A stretch of 64,000 nucleotides of DNA, taken from the NCBI GenBank assembly GCA_902728285.1, contig CACVBU010001025.1:62001-126000 (forward strand). Direction: 5' to 3'. Within the stretch, counting starts at the first letter, position 1, and every line of letters begins with the position of its first letter. Shown in pieces: positions 31,783 to 46,400 of the stretch. A program made the translations under genes and the position numbers. The notes under the pieces are model-generated. The model worked only from the letters and a program-made list of their open reading frames with translations. It made no database searches and was not told where the DNA came from. This DNA is from Clytia hemisphaerica. Its lineage: Eukaryota > Cnidaria > Hydrozoa > Leptothecata > Clytiidae.

Positions 31783-34700
31783 TTACTCGGATATTTGCTT
31801 CTTACCAGCAGCCAAAGGATACGTGTTCAAGAGCTCCAATTCTTCTTCCAACTTTGCGACCATTTCTTTCTTGGCGTTGTAAGAGTTGACGTTGAATTTC
31901 TGTTTTTCAGTTTCTCGGTAGAAGTTCAACAAATGTGAACGTCTTTTCACTTCTGGATAGTTGCAATCCTAAGATGAAAAATAAAAATGTAAAGTTAACT
32001 CCAGTTAACTCTCGCTAATTCGAACCCCAACGGGGAGTCTTATTTGTTCGAATAACAGAAAGATTCGAATTACAGAAAGTATTTTATTTTATTTTAAGAG
32101 TTATTCTCCTTGACTGGGACTAGAATCAAGTTCGAATTATACCTCAAATAATAGAAGTTCGAGTAAGCGAGAGTTTACTGTAAACAGTTTTTGTGTGATT
32201 TCAATTTGACTAATTTACGTATTATGGAATGTGTTCGATTTGCATAGGAATCGCCTATATAATCGATTCGAGCCCTTGCTTCCATAACATTTCGACAGAT
32301 TTTCATCAAGTTACATAGCTTTCGCAACACCTGAAAAACTTACATCTCATCTAATGGAATATGAACTACATCTTTTTTATAAGAACAAACTATATAAGAA
32401 CATGAGGCTTCGATGGCCATATTGTTAAGAACAAGTTAAGAACACTTTAAGACTTTGTAGACCCTACAACACTCAATTTCTTAGGAAAATGAAAAAAAAA
32501 GCTAAAAAAAAGCTAAAAAAAAGGTGAAATAACATTTTTAGACATCCGAAGGCTTCAAATATTTTCGATGTTCTTATAAAAAAACGTGTATGAGGAAAAC
32601 ATTTTATTTAAAGAATCACCTACCTCTCTTGTGAGAACGAAGTATGCATACATGATCAAACTTGTACCATACGTGACGAAATAAGTGACGGGTTCCATGA
32701 TATCCCATGAGTATTCCCACCACGTCAAACGGGCCAAGAACCCGAACTGCCATGCCATGTAACCTGAACGAGTAAAGAGAAACTTTTTAACTTAAAGAAA
32801 GTTTAAACGGTATAAACTCTTTACTTTTAGTCATTTTTGCCACATGCCACTGGGAAACTTTTCCGATTTTTTGTCTCCGTCAGCCGTCAAGGTCAATGCC
32901 GACCCCGGGGGTCTAGAACCATCAAATATCACTTACACAATAAATAGACTTTACCGAGATCTTGCGAAGCCGTTTTAGTGAGACGTGAACATTAACAGTT
33001 ACAAATCGAACAAAAAAACGAGCTTATGTTCAATTTTACAGACTGGATTTAGCGTCGTCAAAAACTATAAAATAATAAAATTTAGCCAGGTTTTGATCCA
33101 GTCTATGTACACTCAACTGCTGATAACAGTAATTTTGAAATAGATCAAATGGTGGTTTACCTAGACCAGCCCATACAAGAAAAGTGGTTCTCTTAGCAGC
33201 GCGTTCATCAATCAATGCTTTCTGATGTTCCAATGGTGACAATTCGTTCTTTAACGTTTCCAAATGAACTTTCAAAGCGCGTTCGTGGTTGTCCTGTAAA
33301 ATGAGACAATGGAAATGATATTACAGTCAACCCTCTATATATAATTAAATCTAAAATATTTGTCCCCTAATCTGAAAAGAGATTTGACTGTGGGGGAGTT
33401 GCAGATTTTTTTTCCGTCAATGTCCGTTTTGGTTGTCCTGTGCGATATAGTGAGAATAATATTAAAGTAGACTCTCGCTAATTCGAACTGGAATGGGGAA
33501 TTTCATTTGTTCGAATTACAGAGAGATTCGAATTATAAAAAGTATTTTAAGAGGATTTCTCCTTGACGGGGGACTGGAAACAAGTTCGAATTATAGAAAG
33601 ATCCGAATAATATAGGTTCGAGTAAGCGAGAATTTACTGTACAGTCAAATCTCTATAATTCAAACTAAAATATTGGTCCCCTTACCTGAACAGAGATTAT
33701 TTGACCATCAAAGAACGATTAAGAGAGAGAGCCAACTGTGTGCGAGTTATATAAGAGGCTATTTATATTTATGGAGCAGGCCATATTTTAGAAAGGCAGG
33801 GCAGCATCCGTTGTCTGTAATTCGAGCCACTTTAATTCGAATCTTTCTATAATTTGAACTCATATATTATTTGTTCTCGTAGCTGGATAAGACACATCTT
33901 TCTTCAATTCGAAAAAGATATTTGTCGCTTGAAGATCGAATTAAAGGGTCAATTTTTATTTCGTCAATGCCTTTAAATATTGGAACAAAATCTTCACACT
34001 ATGACGTACGGGTTAGGTCATCGAGACCAAAAGCACACATAAAGGATCCTACCTTATATTCATCAACGTTCATATCAGTGTAAAGTTGGCTGATCAAGTT
34101 CTTGGTGCTTGACATCTGGTCGTCTAATACCACTGGAAATTGTTCTGGAAAAATAAATATATTGTAAGAAAACTAAGTAAGTTTTAGTTTGCGACCTCAG
34201 TCTAGGGCAATCCGAAGGTTCCCTTTTCTCTAGCCTGTCTACCCGAAGGCTCCCTTTTCTCTAGCCCGTCTACCCGAAAGAAGGGCAGGGCGCCACTCCT
34301 TTCCTTGGATTTTTCAACTTACCCTTGATCAGTCTTTTTAGTTGCCGAGCATCAAGTAGAGATGCATTAAAGGTTTTATTTTTACATAAGTGTTTCCGTT
34401 TCATATCAGGACAGTGTCTGCCTATTGTTTATTATGCTGATATAAGCAAAAAAATGCTTTTCTTTTCCTCTTTACGACCAATCTTGCTCCACATCTGTGT
34501 CAATTTAATGTGAAAAAGCTTGTCAATTAAAATTTATGAGTAAGCAAACGATATCACTCTTATTTGAAAACAAAACTTTTAAGTTCCATTTTAGAAATTA
34601 TTGATCTGACTCGGCTGGGGAGCTCGAACGAACCCAGTGAACGCACACAAAGGTCTTGGAATGAAATAAGACGGAAAGGTAAGTATCGTTTTCATACAAA

Positions 34701-37700
34701 TGCTGGATGAAAAGTAAATCTATGTAAGAAATTGATCGCTCTAGAAAAAAATACGGGTCAGCTTAGTCCATTACAAAAATTTCACCGCAAAGGTTGATAT
34801 TTTTTATTGGAAGAGAATCTGTCCCTTTCAGTCCTTTTAACTTGACTGTGCTTTAAAATTACTCAACAATTTGGACGGCATTTTTATTTACGAAGAATGT
34901 TTTTGTAGATTTTAGCAAAATTGATTATCAATAAAATTTTACTGATTGCTATGAAACCATTATTCTTAGATTGTTTGTTTTTTATTCATATCATTGACGC
35001 CTTCACTTTCGAGGAAAGACTATTTTTATGATAAGTTTGAAGTTGAAAACTACCGGAAAATAAAAGATAAAAGACACTAAGAGTATAAGAATAAACATGC
35101 TATCATAATCGTAGAAGAATCTGGCATCACTGGAATAGCGAAAGGTTTTCATTCGAAATACTACACGGCTATAGTTTTAAGTTTACGTGTAAAAAGACGG
35201 AATTGAAGCTCGAATTAATATAAAATTCAAACACGGCTTTAGTTGAGTTATATACATACCATAAAGGACAGTTTTTTAAAGACGTCTTGATTTGACGTTT
35301 GCAGAATGCGTAGAAACTGGAACAGGTTTATTGAGGTGACAGAGACAAAGAGTAAAGCACATGAGCGAGAAGCAAACTATTGGGACAATGTTCATACAGT
35401 GTTCAGTTTGTTGACCATATTCTTAGGTGCAGCAACTACTTTCCTTTCATTGATCAAGGTAAGAACCACAAATTTCTGTAATGCCCGAAGGATGTCGTGC
35501 TCTTCCAAACAAAATAAGGAATATCGCAAAAAATATTGCTGCTATTGTTTTCGAATACCAGCGAAGCTTCTTATTGGTTAAGCACTAAAATTCTATTGTA
35601 ATGTCACGTGACCTAGGTAGGATTTCCTACCTAACCTCGGCACAACTTTTCAGCCAAAGCACGGCATCTAGCCTTTCGGGCTTTTTAAGTCTATGGTAAG
35701 GAACATGATTGTTCAGTTATCCATTTTAATAAGTTTTTTTTATGATAGTAGCTGAAAAATAATATAAAATACTATCGATTTTGAAACTTTCTTTAATTCG
35801 AAGAAGATTTGATAATTGAATTTCGAATTAGAGAGAGTTATACAAAAAGTTATTTATGAAGCAAAATATTCTAAATTTTTCCTCTTTATCAGTAAACAAA
35901 ATAAGTACAATAATAAACTTAAAAATATTCTTGAAAGGCGTTTGGATTGCCTTTAAGGCGACACCTTTTTAAGGAGTTAATATAAAAACGATGGGGTAAA
36001 CGATGCTCAGATTTTTTATATCATTTGGTCTACATATAACCAAAAGTGGGCCCGAAAGAAACCTCCATATTCTGAAACTCATTTTCAAAATACAATTAAA
36101 CTATTATTGTTCTTTCGACAGGCAGTTCCAACATTTGCGATCTCGGGCATAGCAGCAGCGAACACGTTAATTTCAACCGTTATTGCGTTCATCAAGCCAC
36201 ACGATCGCAGACAAAAACACGATTTCTCTGCCAAAGAATTCAAAGGTAAATAACTGTCTTTAAACCAAGTCGAACAATGAATTTTATTGGGTTTATTTTC
36301 AGAATATTGGAATAGGTTTTTTTTACAAACCTTGCGAATTTTCTGCAGCCGATTAAGCACACTTCTCAATGATTTTTTCACTAAATTATGACTTTGAATT
36401 TTCGTTTCCCGATTTAAGAGTGATGGTCCCCTAGGGGACCTAAAACTCCGAGATTATTCAGCAAAATTAAAGTCGACGAAGCATCCACTCATTAAAATTA
36501 CCAGTCTAGATATCGACAGAGCCTTGACAATCGTCGACGGAACAGAGAAAATACCCCGTCAGAATTGGTTAACATAATAGCATTCTGAAGCGGCAAACGA
36601 TGCAAAATTATTGCCTCCCCTGAATAAGCTCATGAAGATTTTATTTTTGTTTGAAACAACTTGTAAACTGGAGAGGCCTCGGAACGATTGTAAAATTACA
36701 AAAACGTGTTTTCCTGATGAGAATGATAACAATGAATCACGAATGCAAATTAAATACACCTTTTCGACCGTAGCCACCATTTGCCGCGCGGGCCTTTTTA
36801 TTGTCCGTTTTACCACCCTAAAACCATCCCAGTCTTTTTTTCGCACCTATAGACAATAGAAAAAGGTGTCAAAAAGGATTGGATCGAGTTTCGGGGGATA
36901 ATTAAATAATTAAGTGATACGCGCCTGACCGCGCGACTACGGTCAAAAAAGTGTATCATTTTACACACTAAATTCTCATTCAAGTACTCATGATGCGAAT
37001 GGTTCGAGCGGAGACAGAGCGAGAATACGAAGAATTATGGAGAGAATTGAACAAAGCGTTGGTAGAAGAACCAAGTGTGTCAACTAGTGGTAAGAAGAAC
37101 AACCAGGTTATGACGTGGAGCATTACACCGGAGTTATTGTTGGTCATTGGTGAAAAAGAACACGAGGTTTGCCGTATTCTAGAAAATTTTTATACATGGG
37201 TGGTGGAGGATGTATTGGATATTTTGTCCGGGGGTAGTGAAAAATCTGCAAAATTTGCCTTGTTTTGGGGGCAAACTTGCTCTGTTTAGGAGTAATTTTG
37301 AATGTGCGGGGGTCAACTGATGCTTTTCCGGGGGGGGGGAGATCTGTTGACCGGGGGTCATAATTCACGGGGGTAAATTTCAAAAAAATGTTATATCCTC
37401 CACCCCCCATATTCAAATTTTTCTGGAAGAGCCCATTCTTTAATAATAATCGCGATTTTTTTGTTATTGTGCGTGGACCTGTTTCTTCCTGCGTACGAGA
37501 ATTTCACCGACGAAAGATTTTCCACGACTAGGTTTTCCCCTACCAGGTATAAACGCCTCAGAATTTTACTCAACATTTCAAAACTTAGGTTGAAACAATG
37601 TATTACAGCACGGCTGTTTCTTTGATGTTTTATAGGTTGTGAAAGCGCGTCGTACTTTTATGACTTTTTATAACTTTTACGGGCCGTTTAAGTGGAAGCA

Positions 37701-40440
37701 ACAAATCTCAATAGTCAAAACAGCGCGCTAATGACTACTCCCTATTGGTCAAATACAAGAAGTACAGAGATTTAAGACCAATGTTGCCCGGGGTGGGGTA
37801 CTAGGTTTGCGAGGTGACGGGTATGTCCGAGCCAAAAATCGCAAATCGAAAATCGACCCTTAGAGAGACTTTTCTCAAACTTTTTGTCGATCTTCACTCG
37901 ATTTTTGTCCAGATTTTTGAAAATCACGACCCTTTAAGAGAGGAAATTGTCGATTTCGTGAATTTTGGACCCTTACAGAGACTCAATTTGCTTTTTAATG
38001 AGTTTTGTACCCCTTTAAGAGACTACCGAAGGTGTGAAAAAGGATCCCTTAAGGCTCGTACATACCCAGCACCCATTTTGCCTGAATACCCTACCCCGGA
38101 AAATGTTGGTATCAACTTCTTTTTGGTATTTTGGTGATTTGCAGGTTGTGAAAACTCTTGGAGAAGATGCATTCGATAACGCAGAGATGGCACACGAGCT
38201 GAGTCTTTCAGTACCAAACTACAAGAGAAGCGTAAGAGCGTCACCAAGAGTATCACCTGTACCATCTGATGATGAAAATTACCACCTGACCGACGATCAA
38301 GACCCACTTATCCCAAAAAAATGAATTTTCTTAAATGGACTTAACTTTGTAGATAGCTTTCTGAATCTTTTTTATTTTATTTAGTAATTCTGGGCAGTGC
38401 TAAATCATTAGTCGAACGTGCACAACGCACTGGGCTCAACTTCAGTAGCTTCAAATTATTCAAAGGCCCGATTGTAGCAAAACAAACCAACTTTAAAACA
38501 GATTATTGAAGTCACAAAAGATATATCTCTTATTTAATAAAGATTTCAATGCTAGTTTTAAGTGCATATAATCCGAGCTGAAAGAATATGAGATGGAAAA
38601 AACCAAAATGAATAGCAAGTATACACAGTGGGCAACACCCCTCCAACCCCCACCTGAAAAAGGTCACCCCCACCTACATAGGGTTACCCCCACCTGAAAT
38701 CTCATATCAGCCCAACCCCCACCTTTTTCAGCAACCCCCACCTAAATTTGTAAAATCTTCGAACCCGGGGCTACACCATACTCCAACTCATATGCGCAAA
38801 ACGGCGCAATCGAATCACACCTTCGAATTTGGAGGTCTTGTTCCTTTTAGGAACACTAAAGATCCCAGTTAAAAGTCCTGAGGACTACAAACTGGAAAGG
38901 AAAAGACTGGAGAAACAAGCTAGATGCTGAATGGACCTACCTGATGATGAAAGTTAGATAGCAATGCGATGAGAAAAATGAAAAAATCTGTCAGAAAATA
39001 TAGCGTTTAGCGAAAATGCATAACGCAAGAAATTCATCATTGATTGTTGATGGGGGGAGAGGAGAGGGTTGTAAGGAAAAAAATAAATAGAAAGTTCGCA
39101 AAAATCAGTTTTATTGACAATTGAATCATGCTTGATGGTGAGCATTTTTATCAATAATGTTTTTGTGTGAAAAATATTTGGAAATATGAGGAAAAAATCC
39201 AATGAAAATCTGCAAAAACGGCGATTTCCGGCATTTTCCACCAGAAGAAATTTTTCTCAACAATCGAACTCGGCCATGTTTAGAGCGTTGCAAATACGCA
39301 TTACATGAAAATTCGAGGAAATGTCAAAAAACCAGTTTTACCGGCATATTTCCGGCATTTTCGGCCGGAAAAAAATGTTTTTCGAAAATCGAGCTCCGTC
39401 ACATTTTAGGAATTGTCATTTTGCATCAGTGTGAAAAATTTCATAAAAAAATATAAAGTACAGCTCGAGAAATTCAAGAAATACTGTCTTTCCAGCGAAA
39501 ATAGATTGTTCCGGAGATTTTTAAATAGTTCCGGCTTCAAAATTCAATTTTATTGAAAATTGAAACATGCTTGATGGTGGGCATTGCTATTAATAATGTG
39601 TTTGAATGAAAAAACAACCATTTAAAAGGAAAAAGCCCAATGAAAACCCAGAAAACAGCGATTTCCGGCATATTTCAGGCATTTTCCGCCGGGAAAAATT
39701 TTTTCTCAAAAATCGGACTCGGCCATGTTTTGGGCATTGTTAATACGCATCTTTGTGCAAAAAATCAGAAAAAACTAATGATAAAATATCGAGAAAAAAA
39801 TGCCAAAAAAAACCAGTATTTCCGGCATATTTCCGGCTTTTTCGGCCGGAAAAAAATGTTTTTCGAAAATCGGGCTCCGTCACATTTTAGGTATTATCAT
39901 TTTGCATCAGTGTGCAAAATTTCATAAAAAAATACAAAGCACAGCTCGAGAAAATCAAGAAATACCGTTTTCCGGCGAAAATGGGCTGCTCCGGCGATTT
40001 TTAGAAAGTTCCGGCTTCAATACTCAGTTCTATTGACGATTGAACCATGTTTCATGGTGGGCATTGCTATTAATAATGTTTTTGTGTGAAAAAACAACGA
40101 AATATAAGGAAAAAGTCCGATGAAAATCTGCAAAAATGGCGATTTCCGGCATATTTCCGGCATTATCGACCGGAAAAGATTTTTTCTCAAAAATCGGACT
40201 CAGCCAAGTTTTTGGCATTGCTAATACGCATCTTTTTGCAAAAAATCAGAAAAAACTAATGATGAAATCTTGAGAAAATGCCAAAAACCGGTTTTTCCGG
40301 CATATTTCCAGCATTTTCGACCGGAAATGAATTTTTTTTCGAAAATCGGGCTCCGTCACATTTTGGGCATTACCATTTTGCATCATTGTGCCAAAAATCA
40401 AAAAAAACTAATGAGCCAATCCAGAGAAAAGCTGGTAACA

Positions 40441-40471
<31 letters not shown>

Positions 40472-43400
40472 ATGGGTTAATTTATAGGACCTCCACCGGG
40501 GCACCCGGAGGTAGGTCCAAAAATGAACTCTTTTTAACCTTCAGAACTTATGACAGTCATTTGTTTATATTTTTATCTTTAGTATAGTATGTGGAAAGTT
40601 GCAAAAGACAAAAAAGTACAAAATCAAACGAAGTTAAATACAGAAAACTTGACAACCCCCACCTGAAAAATGTTACCCCCACCTACATAGGGTTACCCCC
40701 ACCTGAAATTTCTCATCAACCCAACCCCCACCTATTTTTAAAAATCTGAAAATCCTCAACCCCCCCCCCAGAATCCAGGGGGGGTGCCCACTATGGTATA
40801 CTTTCGGGAAATTTAAATCTAACTCCAACTTTAAAATCTATGTTAGTACATTAAGAGAATTTATTTTCCCAAGAACTAAAATATTTTTGAACAGCCAAAA
40901 TTCTTTATTATTACTGAGAACTTAGTTTAAGCAATTTTGACGACTTTTTCAAGTCTCCAGGCTGCCCCAAAGTTCTAGCCTCGTTTTGGCGTAAAACTCG
41001 TCCCACGGCCCCAAAAATCAAAATTTTTGAAAAATGAAAAAAAAACACCCCTAGATATTCATCTCCTGTCTAGCTTTCCCATAATCAAGTTTTCAAATAA
41101 CATGCATCTAAAACAATTAAGACCCTTCTAAGGCAATGCTTTGAGAACAGTTTTCTTTTTCAAGATACACCCCGTAGTGTGTATCTTGAATCTAAATTGT
41201 CTACCATTTGTCTTCAATCATAAATTTCGTGTCAATTTTGGCATTTTTTAGTAAAAAAGCTGCCTCAGTTTTATGGGTATTTTTGAGAATGGCAATGGAA
41301 GAGTTAGAAGGGAATTCACATTTCTCAAGCTTGAGATAGAAAAAAGAAAATATAATCTTTTTTGGTCCGTAAGTTTCGAGGTAGGCTCGGTCGGATTACA
41401 GCAAACAAACATTTTTTAAAGTGCAACCTGACCAGATGGCAACCCTTCGAAAACGGCACAAACGTTTTTTTCATAAGGTCCCGAAACATTCAGCTTCATC
41501 CTCAAGATGTCCATGATACCCATAGGGGATTTCAAAATACGTATTACACGTTTTTTTTATAAGAACATCCAAAATTTTCGAAGCCTAAAAATGTTCTTAA
41601 TATGTTCTTATTTTCGCCATTTTTTAAATATTTTTGTCCATTTTTCCTTTGAAATCGGGTGTTTTAAGGTCCGCGAAGCCTTAAAATGTTCTTAATTTGT
41701 TCTTAACATTTTAGCAATCGAAGCTTTATGTTGTTATATAGTTTGTTCTTATAAAAAAACAACGTGCATTTAACTATTCCAAAATTCGTGTTCTTATATT
41801 TTTTATGAATGACGTGTTTTCATCATGTAATAACATGCGAAAGCTGTTGATTTTCATTTCTCAAAACAAACAAAGCGAAAAGATAAAAAAATATTATGAT
41901 ATATTTTTTATACTGTTCTTCGTTTTTCGTTTTTTTTTGTTCAATGAGTAACTTTTCATTTCTTGAGTGATGAGGAAGGCGATGACCGGTGGATGCATGG
42001 ATTGTTTTTCAAATGGAATATTGCTATTAGTTGTAAAGTGACATTTTCGAATCATGTGTTTCTCTTTAAAACAGTTTTCGTGATGATGCCTTTTTTGCAG
42101 CGGTGATTACGTGATTTCGAATTTTTTTTTCTTCGTGATTGCGTGATGAGAGGTCAAAACGTGATCGTGATTTGAAAGATTTTTGATCCGTGATACCTGA
42201 TCTGGACTTTTTCAAAGAGATGCGTGATTGTCGATTTTTTTGCTGATTTGCGTGATATCGTGATCAGAATTACCGCTGAGGGGTCTCTTTAAACTTGTCG
42301 TTCCCTTAAATTTCTATTACGTTCAGTTTTTCCCAGTATAGCAAAGTTTCTAGTTAAAATCTTTTTTTCAGCTATTTACTTCAGTCTATTCACGATAAGT
42401 GTGCACTAAATTTTGCTTTGCTTGTTATTTCTCAACCAATGCTTACATCTCATAAGAAACCACTTTGTCACCCCCGGAATTTTACATTGTGTAAGAAATT
42501 TCTTTTCAGAGAAATCAGTCAATCTACTTTACATTCTGCTGAATATTGCAAATACACACTTAGTAGGGATCGAAATTGAGATGCAAAGTTATTTCGCTGC
42601 AAACCAGATTGAAGAAAAGTTTAAATCAAAATTTGAAAAGAGAGGGAAGGTAATAACCACTTTTCTTTATGGTTTTTGTTCCTTCAGTAGATTGTATTCC
42701 TGCTCCTGGGAGAAAGGTAACCACAGATATCTTATATAAAACACTAGATACATGTTTTATATAAGATATCTGTGAAGGTAAAAGAAAGTATTGGATGAAA
42801 AACAGAAATTTCATTCCAAATGAGAAATATCTTGCATCTTGTCTAAAAGTCATTTAATCAGAATATAAGCTCATACCTGGTTTTGGTGGTAAGATATCGA
42901 AGCTTTTGTCGTTGACTTTGATTTGGAAATCTTGTTGCATTAGGATATCGATAGGAGTGGCGTGTGAGATTCGAACGCCCTCCATTGAATACACTGCTAT
43001 ACGATCAATACCTATTGACGAATATTGAAAGATTTAGGGAATGTTAGACATAAGGAAACGCTTATCTAAGAATAAGGAAAGTAGATCGAAGAACACTGAA
43101 TCCCGGGGGGGGGGCGCTCGATTTCGAAACGACGGTATGTGCCACGCAAAATCTGCTTTTCAAAATCATACCCTTACAGTGCAGTTCAATATGGCTGAAA
43201 AGGTACCCTTTCAGTGCATGTCCTCTTGATTTACCCAAACCTTATAGAGCACTTTATTTCTCAGCTGTAAATCTGCACGAAAGAAGAAGCTTGAGAAGTT
43301 TTCTGTTTCAAAGAAAAACTGAGAAAATTATTCTTGTCAGCTGTAATTATCAGACAATAGAAACTTTTTCAAACAAACGAGAAGTAAAAACCTTAGTTTC

Positions 43401-46400
43401 TTTTTAACAATTATTTTGAATTTGTTTTAAAATTGCAGTGCTATCTCAACAGGTATTAAAAAATCAAGTTAGTACCCTATGGGTTAGTACCCTGCCTCTG
43501 TACCCCCCCCCCTGATCTCACAGAAACACACCCTTTAAAGTGCATTTTGGGATGCTGAAAAACCCCACCCTTAAGCGCGGCACATGACGTGGGCCAGATC
43601 ATATAAGTGCCCCCCTCACCGGGCTTTTTGTTAAGAGTGGAACTCTTTCAGATAAAAGGGTGAGTGAGTAAGGGGATAGAACAACATGTAAAAATCTGTC
43701 TTTGTGAAAAGTGAGGCTTAAGATTTAAAGGTATCTCAAAAATTAGATCAGATGCTTGGTACAAATTGCTTCAACACAACATTGAAACCGATTTTAATAA
43801 TGTCAAAGTTGACATCTAGATCTATTTCCTTAATTTTCAAAAAACTTTTGTTAGGTGGGGCTTTTGGTTTCCTATTTTCTAAGAATGGACTACTAGGTCT
43901 TACTTCCTAAGAAGGGGGCTTTCCCTCAAATATGAGTTAAGTGAAAATTAATTATCATTTATTGAATTATCGTAAGGGAGGTTACCACCAAGAGTAAAGC
44001 AGGCTTCATCAGCAATTGCCGGTCACTTCGTAGTTTCTATCGGTTATTCTGAAGTTTACTTGTTCACTTTGTCCGGTTAAAAGTCTTATAGGCTTCTTTT
44101 GTAATTTTTAATCCACCAATTTTTAATCTACTTTGAATATTATCTTAAGGTGGATTCATTTAAAAAAAACATAAAAGCCAATCGAAGGGGCATTTCAAAC
44201 TCCGCTCCGCCCCTAAGAACCCACTTTTAAAATTACTTTTGCTACGCTCACAAAATTACCGGTCAACTGAAATTTCCTTATTTGCAGCACTGTAACTTAT
44301 GGAGAAGAGGTTCCCTTTTAGAAGCTATGACTACTTTTAAGTAAAAAAGCTAGATAGAAATATCACACAATTGTACCTTTGTCTTCTTCTTGAGCAAAGG
44401 TGACCAGATCTTTGACAGTGTGGCTGACAGGTCTCAGAGTAAATTCACATTTCTCATTTCGTGATGGCATGGGGAGAGTAAGCACCACCAAACCATTGCG
44501 AAACGCACAAGCTGCATCACCTAAGATAAGAGGTGGGGTAAGAAACGAAATCAAAATCCAAGTAAATAATATTAGTGTTGAGTGCAACATGTATTTAAGC
44601 AATTGATAATAATAAGATTTTACCTGCTGCATTTTGTGACATAAATCTTTGTAAAACATTTGACATACATGGGACCTAGAGAAAAGAGAATTCTTACATA
44701 GCAATTTATTAAGCTGAAAGCATTTTTTTCTTTATTTACTGTTGCATATTTTTAGATAGATAGGTAGTATTTTACGTGGATAACCCAGAAATCTAGGCTA
44801 ATTTTAGAAATTGTTTTCACGGGGTCCACAACCAGCTGGCCTGAGCTGGCTCAGCTATCTATAAAGTTAACAGAACATTGGAAGGAGCAAAGATTCAAAT
44901 TGGGAACCCCTGGGTTTAAAACGTTGACATCATTCCTCCTGAGATGTCAAGGGTTTCTGATAGTGAGGCACATTTACACATGAAAACATAACAATACTTG
45001 GAATAGCAATAGAGCTTTGAATTTTTGCAGATTCATGGCTTTCACAGGTTCTAGGTCCCCCTAAAGATTTAGGTGACCCTTCGCATTTAGGTACTCCTGG
45101 TTAAGTATATTTGAGGTGATTATTATTGCATAATTATGAAAAGTGTGCATTTTTTTCTGATCATTTGTTTGATGCTAGAGTTTTAATTATCCAGCATTAC
45201 AGTCTGTTTAGCAAAAGGTCTAGGGTTCGATCAGTTTGACAGATTTGATTGCTTGAACCATTTGGGTGTATAGCATCAAATGCTTAGTTTTTCCTTCATT
45301 AATTTCAACCAGCAATATTACAGTTAAAAAAACTTTGAAACCATCTTTTCCATTTATTCTTGAATTAGAACTACCATAGGGAAAATTATTAGCATCAAAT
45401 CCATCAAATTACAATTATTTAAGCTTGAGGGGGGAGGGGGGGAGAAATCTTGGGAAAATAAGAAGGGGTGGAAAAATTCTTATTCTAAAGAACAGGATGT
45501 AGTATTTTAGATTACAGAGTCACTCTAAAGCTCTAAAAGATCATGTAGAAACATGGAAACCAGAATACGATTCCTCAATGGGAATCGAAACTATAAGTGG
45601 ACTGAGTAGACTCACAAAATTCAATTTGTCAGAAATAACAATTAATAATGGCGCTGCAATCAAATTGAAGCGGTAACTTCATTTTTTCTAGAAAAAATGG
45701 GAATAAAATATCATCTACTATAAGTTGGTCTAATTCTGACAACTTTCTTAGCAGATAGGAATAATATGAAAGTTGGAATCACTAATTGAAAAAGGATTTT
45801 TCCTCTCTGACCACTAAGCAAAGAAAAAAATGGCATTTCTATTTTCAGTTATAAAAAAAGGGTGTCAGAATTATGAGGAATATCAGGGGGGCACGCAGTA
45901 ACTACAAGACATGATGTGTAGTAAGTGCTTTTTCAACACTTTTTTTCAGGACCACCACCCTTTGCAGTTACTACACCTTGGTAGTAACTGTTTTCAGAAA
46001 AGATTTCCAGGTACCACCCCTGTTTTTGAGTGATATCATCAAAAACATGCTCGAAATTACCCTAAATTGCGATTATTTTTCAACCTAATGCCATTTTTGT
46101 GCTAGATTTTCTTTTAATTTATTTGGTTAACAGCTGTTGAGAACATTTTAATGATAATTAGGGAAAGCATAATTTCAAAGTTGGGTCTGAGAAAAATTTC
46201 AAATTTTTTTTCGTACATTTATAACAAAAATATTTTTTTAACAAAGAATTTTTACAAAAAAAATTTCATTTTTTGTGAAAAATTTTGAAAGTTCTTTAAA
46301 AAGAATTAAATATAAGCACTTACTACACCAAAAGTGCTAGTTTTAGTGTTTGGCACCACCCCCAAACAGCAGTTACTACACTGTGTAGTAACTGTTTTCA

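Noticed and set aside
40650-40800. CRISPR-like array of CCCCCACCT words
   Set aside because: The repeats are short and unevenly spaced, in an animal genome, and lie at the end of a transposon-like element.
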